A stretch of DNA of 39,789 nucleotides. It comes from Thermoplasmatota archaeon. GTDB taxonomy: Archaea; Thermoplasmatota; Penumbrarchaeia; Penumbrarchaeales; Penumbrarchaeaceae. The stretch covers positions 82,314 to 122,102 of the forward strand of contig JARVGK010000004.1 in assembly GCA_029762535.1 (NCBI GenBank), read 5' to 3'. Of the stretch, positions 23,404 through 31,310 are shown piece by piece; position 1 is the stretch's first letter, and the number at the start of each line of letters is the position of its first letter. The position numbers were made by a program, and so were the translations under genes. Below the pieces are notes generated by a model that saw only the letters and a list, made by a program, of their open reading frames with translations, had not been told where the DNA came from and did no database searches.

Positions 23404-25659
23404 ATGACGTATAAAAAGTTCGAGATGGAGCTCTCGGGAAAGAAATTGACGATAGAGACGGGAAAGCTGGCACTTCAGGCCGGATCATCAGTGACCGCCA
23501 GGATCGGGGATACCCTGGTCCTTGCCACGGTGACGATGGCCAAGAAACCCAGGGCGAACATGGACTTCTTCCCCCTGATGGTGGACTACGAGGAACGATA
23601 TTTCGCGGGGGGAAAGATAAAGGGCCCCAGGTTCATGAAGAGGGAAGGAAGGCCCTCCGGAGAAGCCATTCTGATAGGTAGGATGATAGATCGGGGCCTC
23701 AGGCCTCTGTTCCCCAACGAGATAAGGAACGATATTCAGGTCATATTGCTGCCGCTCAGCCTGGACGAGGAGAACAGGCCGGACATCGTCGGGATGATAG
23801 CGGCATGCACGGCATTGCATATGTCAAACATCCCATTCGACGGACCGATAGCCGGATTGAGGGTCGGGATGGTGACGGGGGACCTCGTGATCAATCCGAC
23901 CATAGAGGAGCAGGAGTATTCCGAATTGAATCTCGTGGTGATGGGGGACAAGGACAGGCTCACAATGGTGGACTGCGACGCAATGGAGGTAGATGACGAG
24001 ACCATGAAGGTCGCATTCAAGGAGGCGATGAAGGCTCTGGAACCTCTGACATCGTTCATAGACGACATAAGAAAGGAGATCGGACATGAGAAGTTGAAGG
24101 TCGAGGACCTGGCAAAGCCCTTGGAGCTCTCGGATGAGGACAAGGAGGCCATAAAGAAGCTCAAGGCCGCCTCGAAGCCCATGCTGAAGAAATACCTGTT
24201 CAACTCTCCCAAAGGATCCAAATCCGAGCGATGGGACGTCCTTAATAAGATGGAGGAGGAGCTGGTGGAGAAGAACGCCTCCAAGTTCGTTACCGGGGAC
24301 CGCGATGAGGAGGCCTCGAAAGAATACCTGAGTAAACTCTTAGGGAATTTCTTCCACGATTACATAGAGGAGCAGGTCACCCTTGCGATACTGGACAGCG
24401 ACCAGAGGGTGGACGGACGGACACTGGACCAGATCAGGCCCCTGTCCGCCGAGGTCTCCATCCTTCCCCGAACACACGGATCGGGCCTGTTCTCAAGGGG
24501 TGAGACGCAGATACTTTCCGTCGTCACATTGGGGTCGCCCGGGGACGATCTCATAATAGAGACCATGGAGCGCAACGAGAACAAGAGGTACTTCCATCAT
24601 TACAATTTCCTCCCCTACTCCGTCGGGGAGGTGAAACCTCTTAGGGGCGCTGGCAGAAGGGAGATCGGCCACGGCGCGCTTGCCGAGAAGGCACTAAAGC
24701 CAGTGTTGCCGCTCGAGGACGAGTTCCCGTACACGATAAGGGTGGTGAGCGAGGTGATGGGGAGCAACGGTTCCTCCTCGATGGCGAGCACCTGCGGCTC
24801 GACCCTCGCCCTCATGGACGCGGGCGTCCCGTTGAAGAGGCATGTAGCGGGCATAGCTATGGGGCTCGCATCGGACGGAAAGAGATGGAAGGTCCTCACG
24901 GACCTGCAGGACCTCGAGGACGGTGCCGGTGGAATGGACTTCAAGGTCACTTCGACCAGGAACGGCTTGACCGGGGTACAGATGGACACGAAGACGCGGG
25001 GGCTCTCAAGCGAGATCATAGAGGCGACGTTCCCGCAGATGAGAAAGGCCATCGATGAGGTCCTCACGGTGCTGGAGACGGCGATACCGGAGCCCAGAAA
25101 GGAGCTCTCAAGTTACGCACCCAGGATCATACAGATGATGATCGACCCGGAGAAGATAGGCGAGGTCATAGGCCCCGGAGGCAAGGTGATAAGGGGGCTG
25201 TGCTCCGAACTGGGCGTCGACATCGACGTGAACGATGACGGAATAGTCACCATCACATCGACGGACCCGGTCATGGCAAAGGAGGCCGAGGAGCGGATAA
25301 AAGGGATCGTCAAGGTGGTCGAGGTCGGAGAGGTCTATCGCGATGTCGAGGTCGTGAGGATACTGCCCTTCGGCGCGATGGTGGAGATAACCCCCAACAC
25401 CAACGCACTTATCCATATCTCGGACATAGACTGGGAGAGAACCCCCCGTGTGGAGGACAAGCTCAAGATCGGTCAGAGGGTGGACGTCAAGGTCGTGCGG
25501 ATGGAGAGGGGCAAGATCGACGTGTCCATGAAGGCGCTGAAGCCCAGACCTGAGGGTTTCAGCGAGAGCCAGAGCAGGGACGACAGAAGGTCAGGTCCCC
25601 GTGACCGCGACAATCAGAGGAACCGTAACAGGCCGAGGCCGAACTTCAAGAGGAATTAG
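23404..25659 (+). CDS. pnp: Bacterial-type polynucleotide phosphorylase (PNPase)
   Basis: A phosphate-dependent 3'-5' exoribonuclease, which can also add RNA tails. The 751 residues from ATG 23404 (SD GGTGAT) match full bacterial PNPase. RNase PH domain 1 is at about 10-145 (FMKREGRPSGEAILIGRMID), the helical domain at 240-320, and RNase PH domain 2 at 325-560 with catalytic SNGSSSMA (S457, S458) and D506/D512 (LEDGAGGMDFK), equivalent to E. coli D486/D492. The KH domain is at 575-635 with GxxG loop IGPGGKVI, and the S1 domain at 642-712. The C-terminal 35 residues are Arg/Asn/Asp-rich and likely disordered or RNA-binding. In-frame sequence upstream does not fit the family. PNPase is typical of bacteria; archaea normally use the Rrp41/Rrp42 exosome, so a transfer origin is likely. 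Base composition looks native. Confidence 0.96.
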   Translation: MTYKKFEMELSGKKLTIETGKLALQAGSSVTARIGDTLVLATVTMAKKPRANMDFFPLMVDYEERYFAGGKIKGPRFMKREGRPSGEAILIGRMIDRGLRPLFPNEIRNDIQVILLPLSLDEENRPDIVGMIAACTALHMSNIPFDGPIAGLRVGMVTGDLVINPTIEEQEYSELNLVVMGDKDRLTMVDCDAMEVDDETMKVAFKEAMKALEPLTSFIDDIRKEIGHEKLKVEDLAKPLELSDEDKEAIKKLKAASKPMLKKYLFNSPKGSKSERWDVLNKMEEELVEKNASKFVTGDRDEEASKEYLSKLLGNFFHDYIEEQVTLAILDSDQRVDGRTLDQIRPLSAEVSILPRTHGSGLFSRGETQILSVVTLGSPGDDLIIETMERNENKRYFHHYNFLPYSVGEVKPLRGAGRREIGHGALAEKALKPVLPLEDEFPYTIRVVSEVMGSNGSSSMASTCGSTLALMDAGVPLKRHVAGIAMGLASDGKRWKVLTDLQDLEDGAGGMDFKVTSTRNGLTGVQMDTKTRGLSSEIIEATFPQMRKAIDEVLTVLETAIPEPRKELSSYAPRIIQMMIDPEKIGEVIGPGGKVIRGLCSELGVDIDVNDDGIVTITSTDPVMAKEAEERIKGIVKVVEVGEVYRDVEVVRILPFGAMVEITPNTNALIHISDIDWERTPRVEDKLKIGQRVDVKVVRMERGKIDVSMKALKPRPEGFSESQSRDDRRSGPRDRDNQRNRNRPRPNFKRN

Positions 25660-26039
25660 TACAGGTCCCTACGGCCCAGGAACGCCCATAACAGCAGAAC
25701 GCACCACATCAGGGCCGCGAAAAGGTTCACGGTCCAGAAGGACCTCTTCCTGATCTTGTGACGGAACAGGAACATTCCAGCTAGCGATCCGGAGAACCCT
25801 CCAAGGAGGGGCAGAAGCAGCAGCAGGGACTCCGGGACCCTCCTTTTATTTGCGAGCGACGCCCCCTTGTCGATCGCATACAGGGCCAGGGCGGTCGCGG
25901 AAGAGGCGGCGATCCAGGAAAGCATCGGCCCGAGCGGGGTCAGGTACCAGAGAGTTGCGAAGGTCAGAAGCGTCGTGATCATCGAGGCTACCCAGAAAGG
26001 ATCCCTCTTCGCCCCCTCGTCCCTTCCTATCGAGGTCAT
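25656..26039 (-). CDS. DUF1294 small membrane protein
   Basis: A 127-residue integral membrane protein with about four hydrophobic segments. It shows the DUF1294 signature: YAIDKGAS (D57, K58), then RRVPE at 66-70, LLGGFSGSLAGM and FRHKIRKRSF with RHK at 93-95. The function of the family is unknown. Start ATG 26039 has AAGGAGG 7 nt upstream and a TATA-like box beyond. It is divergent from the ABC transporter genes and its stop overlaps the pnp stop by 4 nt in tail-to-tail orientation. There is no visible link to either neighbour. Confidence 0.88.
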   Translation of the reverse strand: MTSIGRDEGAKRDPFWVASMITTLLTFATLWYLTPLGPMLSWIAASSATALALYAIDKGASLANKRRVPESLLLLLPLLGGFSGSLAGMFLFRHKIRKRSFWTVNLFAALMWCVLLLWAFLGRRDLY

Positions 26040-26066
26040 CCGATGTCCTCCTTTGGGTAATGAGGC

Positions 26067-26091
26067 CTATAATATATCAAAACATATATCT
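26067..26091. promoter_or_regulatory. Divergent TATA boxes for DUF1294 and the ABC genes
   Basis: Minus-strand TATATTATAG (26067-26076) serves the DUF1294 gene. Plus-strand ACATATATCT (26082-26091) would start the ABC transcript near 26113, leaving about 20 nt with the SD GGTGAGG before ATG 26133. The two promoters are nearly back to back, so one bound complex could block the other. Confidence 0.4.
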
Positions 26092-26132
26092 ATCTGAGTC
26101 CAATCCGCAAATATAGTTTAAAAGGTGAGGAA

Positions 26133-26936
26133 ATGACACCGAACGAGACTCCCATCGTCGAGACAAGGAAGTTGGTGAAGATATACGACACCGGCTCTGT
26201 TAAGGTGGAGGCCCTGCGTGGGATCGACCTCAAGGTTAACAAAGGGGAGATGGTCGCGATAATGGGTCCGTCCGGTTGCGGGAAGACGACCCTGCTGAAC
26301 TGTCTCTCGGGCCTGGACGACACCACATCGGGCAACGTCCTCGTGGAGAACGTCGATCTCGCCAGGATGAAGGACGATCAGAGGACGGATTACAGGGCAC
26401 GCAACATGGGTTTCGTCTTCCAGTTCTACAATCTGCTCCCCGTCCTTACGGCCCTGGAGAACGTGGAGATGGTCCTTCTTCTTGCGGGCGTTAGGGCATC
26501 CGAGGCCAGAAAGAAGGCGCAGAAGGCCCTTGAGCAGGTGGGCCTCAAGGGTTATGAGAAGCACAGGCCTTCTCAGCTCTCCGGAGGCCAAAGGCAGCGC
26601 GTGACCCTCGCCAGGGCCCTGGTCAACGATCCGAAGATAGTCTGGGCCGATGAGCCCACGGGGGACCTCGACAAGCGCAATTCCGAGGAGGTAATGGAGC
26701 TGATGAGGAATCTCAACCGGGACCTGAACATGACATTGGTCATCGTCACCCATGACCCGGACGTCGCCTCCAAATGCAGACGCATAATCCACATGGAGGA
26801 CGGTCTCATCGTAAAGGACGTGCCAATAACGGAAAAAGACGCACTGAAGCACCCCAGGGGCGGCGACTATACGATGTGCGGCGAGAAGGATTCAGGGGCC
26901 GCCAGGATAAGCCAGGAGCAGCAGCAGTCGCTATAG
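26133..26936 (+). CDS. ABC transporter ATPase (LolD/MacB-like)
   Basis: The ATP-hydrolysing subunit of a type VII (FtsX/MacB/LolCDE-like) ABC system; 267 residues. Walker A is GPSGCGKT (45-52), Q-loop Q97 (VFQFYN), signature LSGGQ (149-153), Walker B IVWADE (169-174) with the PTGDLD that follows, and H-loop H207 (VTHD). The last 40 residues are a hydrophilic extension ending in a Gln run (EQQQS), longer than usual. The start has SD GGTGAGG. The permease follows 13 nt later, so the two form an operon and almost certainly one complex. Such systems export or extract lipids, lipoproteins, peptides or drugs, or pass mechanical signals; the substrate here is unknown. Confidence 0.96.
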   Translation: MTPNETPIVETRKLVKIYDTGSVKVEALRGIDLKVNKGEMVAIMGPSGCGKTTLLNCLSGLDDTTSGNVLVENVDLARMKDDQRTDYRARNMGFVFQFYNLLPVLTALENVEMVLLLAGVRASEARKKAQKALEQVGLKGYEKHRPSQLSGGQRQRVTLARALVNDPKIVWADEPTGDLDKRNSEEVMELMRNLNRDLNMTLVIVTHDPDVASKCRRIIHMEDGLIVKDVPITEKDALKHPRGGDYTMCGEKDSGAARISQEQQQSL

Positions 26937-26949
26937 GAGCGCATGACCC

Positions 26950-29900
26950 ATGGCTGGCATCAGGGAAAGGCTGACCAGGATAGGGTGCGCGGTCCGTTCG
27001 GTCCCGTTCATGGGATGGGCGTTGGAGCATTTCGGCGAGTTCCTGCTCGCCACGCTTCTTTTCCTGCTCCTTTTGATCGTTGTTGCCGGGTTATATGCGG
27101 TCCCGTCGGAACTGAAACCGATGGTCGCCATGGCGGGGCTCGTGTACCTGATCATGGTGGTGTTCGTCATCCTTCTCCTGGCGCTGTACAACAGGCTGCA
27201 GTTGAGAATGGGGTTCCGCAACCTTATAAGGCACAGGTCGGACTCGATCATCGCCGTTCTGGGTTTCATGATAGGGACATCGATAATCTGCTCCTCCATG
27301 GCCATAGGGGATACAATGGACAACATGATGGAGGGGCTCATCTACGAATCCTTCCACCTGTACGATGAACAGGTCCAGGTCACTGGACCGGACGGCAGAG
27401 CCGTATATTTCAACGGCTCGGAGGCGAACGAGATCGCCTCGATCGTCTGGTCCATCAATAATGGCAGTAAGCTGATCGACGGGGTCTCGTGGGAGGTCCT
27501 CGAATCAGGCTCGATAATCAACATCGACTCCAGTCTATTCGAGCCCAGCGTCAGCCTGAAGGCGCACAGCCCTGATTCGACGGGAGCGTTCGGCGGTTTC
27601 AGGTCGGGAGGCTCCAGCGTCGATTTGGACCTCGGACCCGGCGAGGCGGCCTTAACGGAAAGCCTCGCAGAGAAGATCTCAGCTGAGAATGGCCAAAAGA
27701 TCATGCTGAACACATGGGGCGGGACAGGCACCTTCACCGTAAAGCACATACTCGACGTCGATGGAAGGAGCGCTACCTTCTCCAGGGACAGCGTTTATCT
27801 ATCATTCGAGGGGATATGGGGACTGTTCAATCTCACGACGGAAGGCCCATCCCCCAAGGGGGGCAGAGGCGACTGGTCCTTTGGCTTCTACAATGTGTTG
27901 TATATCTCCAACGAGGGGGGCCGGGTGGAAGGGGCATCCCTCTGTAAAGAGGTGATCGAGAAGCTGGAGGATGAGCTCTCTGAATATCCTCATCCTCTGG
28001 GGGAGGGGGTCAAATGGGAGGTGAACCTGGACAAGGATTCGAGCGTCAAGGAGGCCAAGTCCCAGATGGAGCAGTTCTCCAAGCTCTTCCTGATACTCGG
28101 TACATTCACCATCATTGCGGGCGTCACCCTCATCATCAACATATTCGTGATGCTCTCCGAGGAGAGGATGGAGGAGATGGGGATCTCAAGGGCTATCGGC
28201 ATGAGGAGGAAGCATCTGAGAAGGATATACCTGTTCGAGGGAACCGCATACAGCATCCTTTCCTCTTCGGTGGGAGTGCTCTTCGGCATATTCAGCGGGT
28301 ATATCATCATCCTATTGATACAGAGGATATTCGAGAACATGGGTATATCCGGTTTCAATATTCTCAAGTTCTATACGGTAACGCCCACGTCCATCATTCT
28401 ATCCTTCGTGGCGGGCTTCGCGATAACCATCTCGACGACGCTGTTCATCACCCAGAGGGTCGCCAGGCTCAACATAGTCAGCGCGATCCGGAACACACCA
28501 GTTCCCACGGGGTCGCCGGGTCAGGTCAGGTTCTTTCAAAGGCTCTTAGGGGTCATCGATCCCAGGACCGGGGAAGGTGATGGTAGTAGCCTGTCAAAGG
28601 TCATCGGTTTCGCATTCTCCAACTACACCATAACTGGCCTGGCCCTTTTGGTCACAGGTGGCGTTCTCGCCGCGACAGGGATCCCATCGAAGACCGGGTG
28701 GTCGTCCCATCTGGGCATATCGCTTATCCTCATCGGCGCATCGTTCCTCATCAGGCATTTCCTGAGCCAGAGGCTGACCTTCAATATCGCGGCACTGCTC
28801 CTCCTGGGATTCTGGATTGCCCCGATCCCATTCTTCAAGGGCTATTCGGGGGATCTCGAGATGTTCATACTCTCAGGCATGTTCATGGTCTCCTCCGGGG
28901 TGCTTCTGCTTGTCTGGAACACCGATATAATTTTATGGATCGCGGAAAAGGTACTATCTCTCATCAGGGTCTCCCCGGCATCCGTAAAGATGGCGATCTC
29001 CTACCCCGTCAAGAAGAGGTTCAGGACCGGCGTGACGATATTCATGTTCGCCCTTATCATATTCACCATAACCGGCATGTCAATGATAATCGAGATATTC
29101 AACGTGAACATAAGCTCGTTCGAGCGCAGCATAGGCGGCGGATACAATTTGATAGGTGTCTCAACAGTCAGCGGAATAGAGGACCTGGAGGGAACGGTAT
29201 CCATACTGGATCCGGTCAATCATACGTACATAGACTGGGACAACACCCATTCCCTATCGAACGGATACATCAGGATCAACTATACCGTTCCCATGCTCGG
29301 CACAAAAGACGAGATGATATACCCGTGTGCTGGTGTGTCAGAACGCTTCATCGAGAGGAACACCTACGGTTTCACCGATGTCGCATGGGAACTTATAGAT
29401 GAAGGAGGAAAACTGGAACGCAACGACGATCTGGTATGGCGTTCCCTCGATGAAGGCAGGTTCGTCATCCTCGACGGAGGGCTGGCCCCCGGGAACATGT
29501 TCGGCTTCGGCTCCCCTTTAGGGATAAAGCTGGGAGAGAACCTGACGCTGGTGAACTACAACAACACCCACATCAACAGGACCGTTCTGGCTTTCACTGA
29601 GCAGTTCGGAATCTCCGGTGTCTTCATGCACGAGGAGCGAGCCCTTGCCGATTTCGGGATCGCCGAGAAGCGGATACATCTGATAGCGCTTTCCGATGAT
29701 GGAAGGACGTCGGAGGTCTCCGAAGGCCTGAGGCGCAACCTTCTCCCATACGGCTTCTACACAGTGATAATAAGCGAGATCGTTAAGGACATACTCAAGT
29801 CCCAGAACGCGTTCTTCGACCTGTTCAACGCTTTCCTGTCCCTCGGTCTGATAATAGGCATCGTCGGACTGGGGATCGTCACTCTGCGCTCCGTTTACGA

Positions 29901-30210
29901 GCGCAGGCACGAGATCGGGATGATGAGGGCCATCGGCTTCAAGAGGAGGATGGTGGTCGGCTCGTTCCTGGGCGAGAGCGGCTTCATCGCTGGCTCCGGT
30001 CTTATCATAGGTTCGGGGCTGGGCATTATTCTGGGATGGATACTGTGGAGGGACGAGGGGTTCGGACAGGACTTCGACCAGTTCGGGATCCCTTACATGA
30101 AGCTCCTTTTCATATTGGGCCTGGCCTTCGCCGTCGCGCTGATATCCTCCATACCCCCATCATTGAAAGCTTCCAGGATCGCGCCGGCCGACGCGCTCAG
30201 GTACGAATGA
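26950..30210 (+). CDS. Large FtsX-like ABC permease (two FtsX cores)
   Basis: A 1086-residue integral membrane protein, partner of the ATPase just upstream. Two extra N-terminal TM segments (about 30-75) precede the first FtsX core: TM near 95-117, a large extracellular domain (about 118-370), then three TM segments with the cytoplasmic SEERMEEMGISRAIGMRR coupling motif. A middle block of about four hydrophobic segments (about 550-660) links to the second core, whose external domain is about 715-940 and whose last three TMs include YERRHEIGMMRAIGFKRR. It ends with the family hallmark SRIAPADALRYE; the first core has a matching RLNIVSAIR. This tandem form needs no second permease gene. ATG 26950 is preceded by GGAG at a long spacing of about 11 nt. 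The 3' neighbour is convergent, 9 nt away. Confidence 0.93.
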   Translation: MAGIRERLTRIGCAVRSVPFMGWALEHFGEFLLATLLFLLLLIVVAGLYAVPSELKPMVAMAGLVYLIMVVFVILLLALYNRLQLRMGFRNLIRHRSDSIIAVLGFMIGTSIICSSMAIGDTMDNMMEGLIYESFHLYDEQVQVTGPDGRAVYFNGSEANEIASIVWSINNGSKLIDGVSWEVLESGSIINIDSSLFEPSVSLKAHSPDSTGAFGGFRSGGSSVDLDLGPGEAALTESLAEKISAENGQKIMLNTWGGTGTFTVKHILDVDGRSATFSRDSVYLSFEGIWGLFNLTTEGPSPKGGRGDWSFGFYNVLYISNEGGRVEGASLCKEVIEKLEDELSEYPHPLGEGVKWEVNLDKDSSVKEAKSQMEQFSKLFLILGTFTIIAGVTLIINIFVMLSEERMEEMGISRAIGMRRKHLRRIYLFEGTAYSILSSSVGVLFGIFSGYIIILLIQRIFENMGISGFNILKFYTVTPTSIILSFVAGFAITISTTLFITQRVARLNIVSAIRNTPVPTGSPGQVRFFQRLLGVIDPRTGEGDGSSLSKVIGFAFSNYTITGLALLVTGGVLAATGIPSKTGWSSHLGISLILIGASFLIRHFLSQRLTFNIAALLLLGFWIAPIPFFKGYSGDLEMFILSGMFMVSSGVLLLVWNTDIILWIAEKVLSLIRVSPASVKMAISYPVKKRFRTGVTIFMFALIIFTITGMSMIIEIFNVNISSFERSIGGGYNLIGVSTVSGIEDLEGTVSILDPVNHTYIDWDNTHSLSNGYIRINYTVPMLGTKDEMIYPCAGVSERFIERNTYGFTDVAWELIDEGGKLERNDDLVWRSLDEGRFVILDGGLAPGNMFGFGSPLGIKLGENLTLVNYNNTHINRTVLAFTEQFGISGVFMHEERALADFGIAEKRIHLIALSDDGRTSEVSEGLRRNLLPYGFYTVIISEIVKDILKSQNAFFDLFNAFLSLGLIIGIVGLGIVTLRSVYERRHEIGMMRAIGFKRRMVVGSFLGESGFIAGSGLIIGSGLGIILGWILWRDEGFGQDFDQFGIPYMKLLFILGLAFAVALISSIPPSLKASRIAPADALRYE

Positions 30211-30219
30211 AGGTTTGGT

Positions 30220-30711
30220 TCACCTCCTTTTCCTTGGATAATCGGGAGCATACCTCAATTTCAGCTCGGTCATGTGCTTTCTGAAGGTGATCAAGCGGTG
30301 CTCGCACGCGATGAGATCGGCGTATCTCTCGACCCCAAGTAGCAGCCAGTACGTGTCGTCCCCGAAGTCGTGGACCAGCGTCCTGAACTCCTGATAGGTG
30401 AAGAAATCCACCTCGCCCTGATTGTAGCTGCTCTCGGACGTGGCCTTCGCCCTTTCGAAGAATGGCCCGAGCATCTCCATCAGTTCATCCCGGTCCCTCT
30501 TGGCCATTTTGACCTTATCGAAGAAGCCCTCGTTGAGGTTGTGTTCGAAGAGCCGGATCAGGTTCGAGTAAAGCGTCGCCTCAACGAAATTCGCAGCATC
30601 GTCGATCAGGGGGATGTACTTGTGCGTGGAGTTCGATATAGTCCTCTGCGTTCCCTCCACCACGGAGCAGAAATTACGGTAGAAATCCCCCTCGGGCTTC
30701 TTTTCTTCCAT
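30220..30711 (-). CDS. Helical protein of unknown function
   Basis: Not recognised. It has 163 residues, is soluble, mostly helical and rich in Phe, Tyr, Glu and Arg, without Cys pairs or a clear catalytic motif. Segments such as ANFVEATLYSNLIRLFEH and FFERAKATSESSYNQGEV suggest a helical bundle. Conserved-looking His residues occur late (CEHRLITFRKHM). ATG 30711 has SD GGTGAG 7 nt upstream, and a TATA-like GTATTATAC (30758-30766, minus strand) lies upstream of it, so it can be its own transcription unit. It lies between the permease (convergent) and superoxide reductase (same strand, 86 nt upstream). Neither tells its function. Confidence 0.65.
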   Translation of the reverse strand: MEEKKPEGDFYRNFCSVVEGTQRTISNSTHKYIPLIDDAANFVEATLYSNLIRLFEHNLNEGFFDKVKMAKRDRDELMEMLGPFFERAKATSESSYNQGEVDFFTYQEFRTLVHDFGDDTYWLLLGVERYADLIACEHRLITFRKHMTELKLRYAPDYPRKRR

Positions 30712-30757
30712 TCACGGCTCACCGTATCGATATATCGCACGGCGATAGCAGTGGGAA

Positions 30758-30766
30758 GTATAATAC
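30758..30766 (-). promoter_or_regulatory. TATA-like box for the 163-residue protein
   Basis: GTATTATAC on the minus strand predicts transcription near 30735, a leader of about 24 nt that includes the GGTGAG SD. Confidence 0.35.
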
Positions 30767-30797
30767 GGTGATGGTCCACAAAGGCCATTATCGAGGA

Positions 30798-31139
30798 TCA
30801 GAGCTCGTGAGTGCTCTCCCAGACCCCGTGTATGTTGCAGTACGAGGTCGCGACGAGAGCCTTGAAGTCGGCGCATGATACGTGGAAGCAGGCGCTTGGC
30901 TCGGTGTATCCCGGACCGAAAACGGACCTGCCTATGTCTATAACGTTACCGTCCGTCTTCACACCGAAAAGCTCGATCCATACGATATGATGCTCCGTCA
31001 GGTTCGGATGGGGGACGTCCTTGCCAACCACCACCTTGACTATGTCCTTTCCGGCCTTCCCCTCTCCCTTCAAGAGGTCTATGATAGGTACGTGCTTCTC
31101 CTTTCCTTCCGCGGTCTTGTACAGTTCTCCCATTCTCAT
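30798..31139 (-). CDS. Superoxide reductase (neelaredoxin type, 1Fe-SOR)
   Basis: Reduces superoxide to hydrogen peroxide in the cytosol of anaerobes, with electrons from rubredoxin. The 113-residue length is that of one-iron SOR without the N-terminal desulforedoxin domain. All ligands of the Fe(His)4Cys centre are present: H16 (GKEKHVP), H44 (VPHPN), H50 (TEHHI), C101 and H104 (YCNIHG). E14 and K15 match the Glu and Lys of the active-site loop. ATG 31139 has GAGGTGAG 4-6 nt upstream; ATG 31133 has better spacing and would drop two residues. A TATA-like TGTATAAGG (31174-31182) lies upstream. No rubredoxin or peroxidase gene is beside it. The gene supports an anaerobic or microaerobic host. 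Confidence 0.95.
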   Translation of the reverse strand: MRMGELYKTAEGKEKHVPIIDLLKGEGKAGKDIVKVVVGKDVPHPNLTEHHIVWIELFGVKTDGNVIDIGRSVFGPGYTEPSACFHVSCADFKALVATSYCNIHGVWESTHEL

Positions 31140-31173
31140 CTGCTCACCTCTGAACTATTATCTCATGTCACGA

Positions 31174-31182
31174 CCTTATACA
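31174..31182 (-). promoter_or_regulatory. TATA box for superoxide reductase
   Basis: TGTATAAGG on the minus strand predicts transcription near 31151, about 12 nt before ATG 31139, with room for the GGTGAG SD. Confidence 0.45.
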
Positions 31183-31280
31183 TCAAGTATCTAATTAATT
31201 ATTTGAGGTTAGGCATTGTACATTCCACAACACGGGATCATTGTCCGAAGCATGGATCATTTCGCGACATCCACTCATTG

Positions 31281-31288
31281 TTTTATCT
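31281..31288 (+). promoter_or_regulatory. TATA box for the M28 peptidase
   Basis: TTTTATCT is centred 26-27 nt upstream of ATG 31311 with no SD between them, so a leaderless transcript is likely. Confidence 0.45.
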
Positions 31289-31310
31289 ACGAGCTCGTAT
31301 TTCAGGTAAC

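Noticed and set aside
23404..25659. Archaeal exosome subunit (Rrp41/Rrp42)
   Set aside because: Those are single RNase PH domain proteins of about 250 residues; this has two such domains plus KH and S1 in bacterial order.
26118..26852. 244-codon frame opposite the ABC ATPase
   Set aside because: Shadow of a gene with certain motifs on the other strand; no SD or recognisable domain.
30882..31310. Long N-terminal extension of the M28 peptidase frame
   Set aside because: It is antisense to superoxide reductase; the signal peptide and TATA spacing place the start at 31311.
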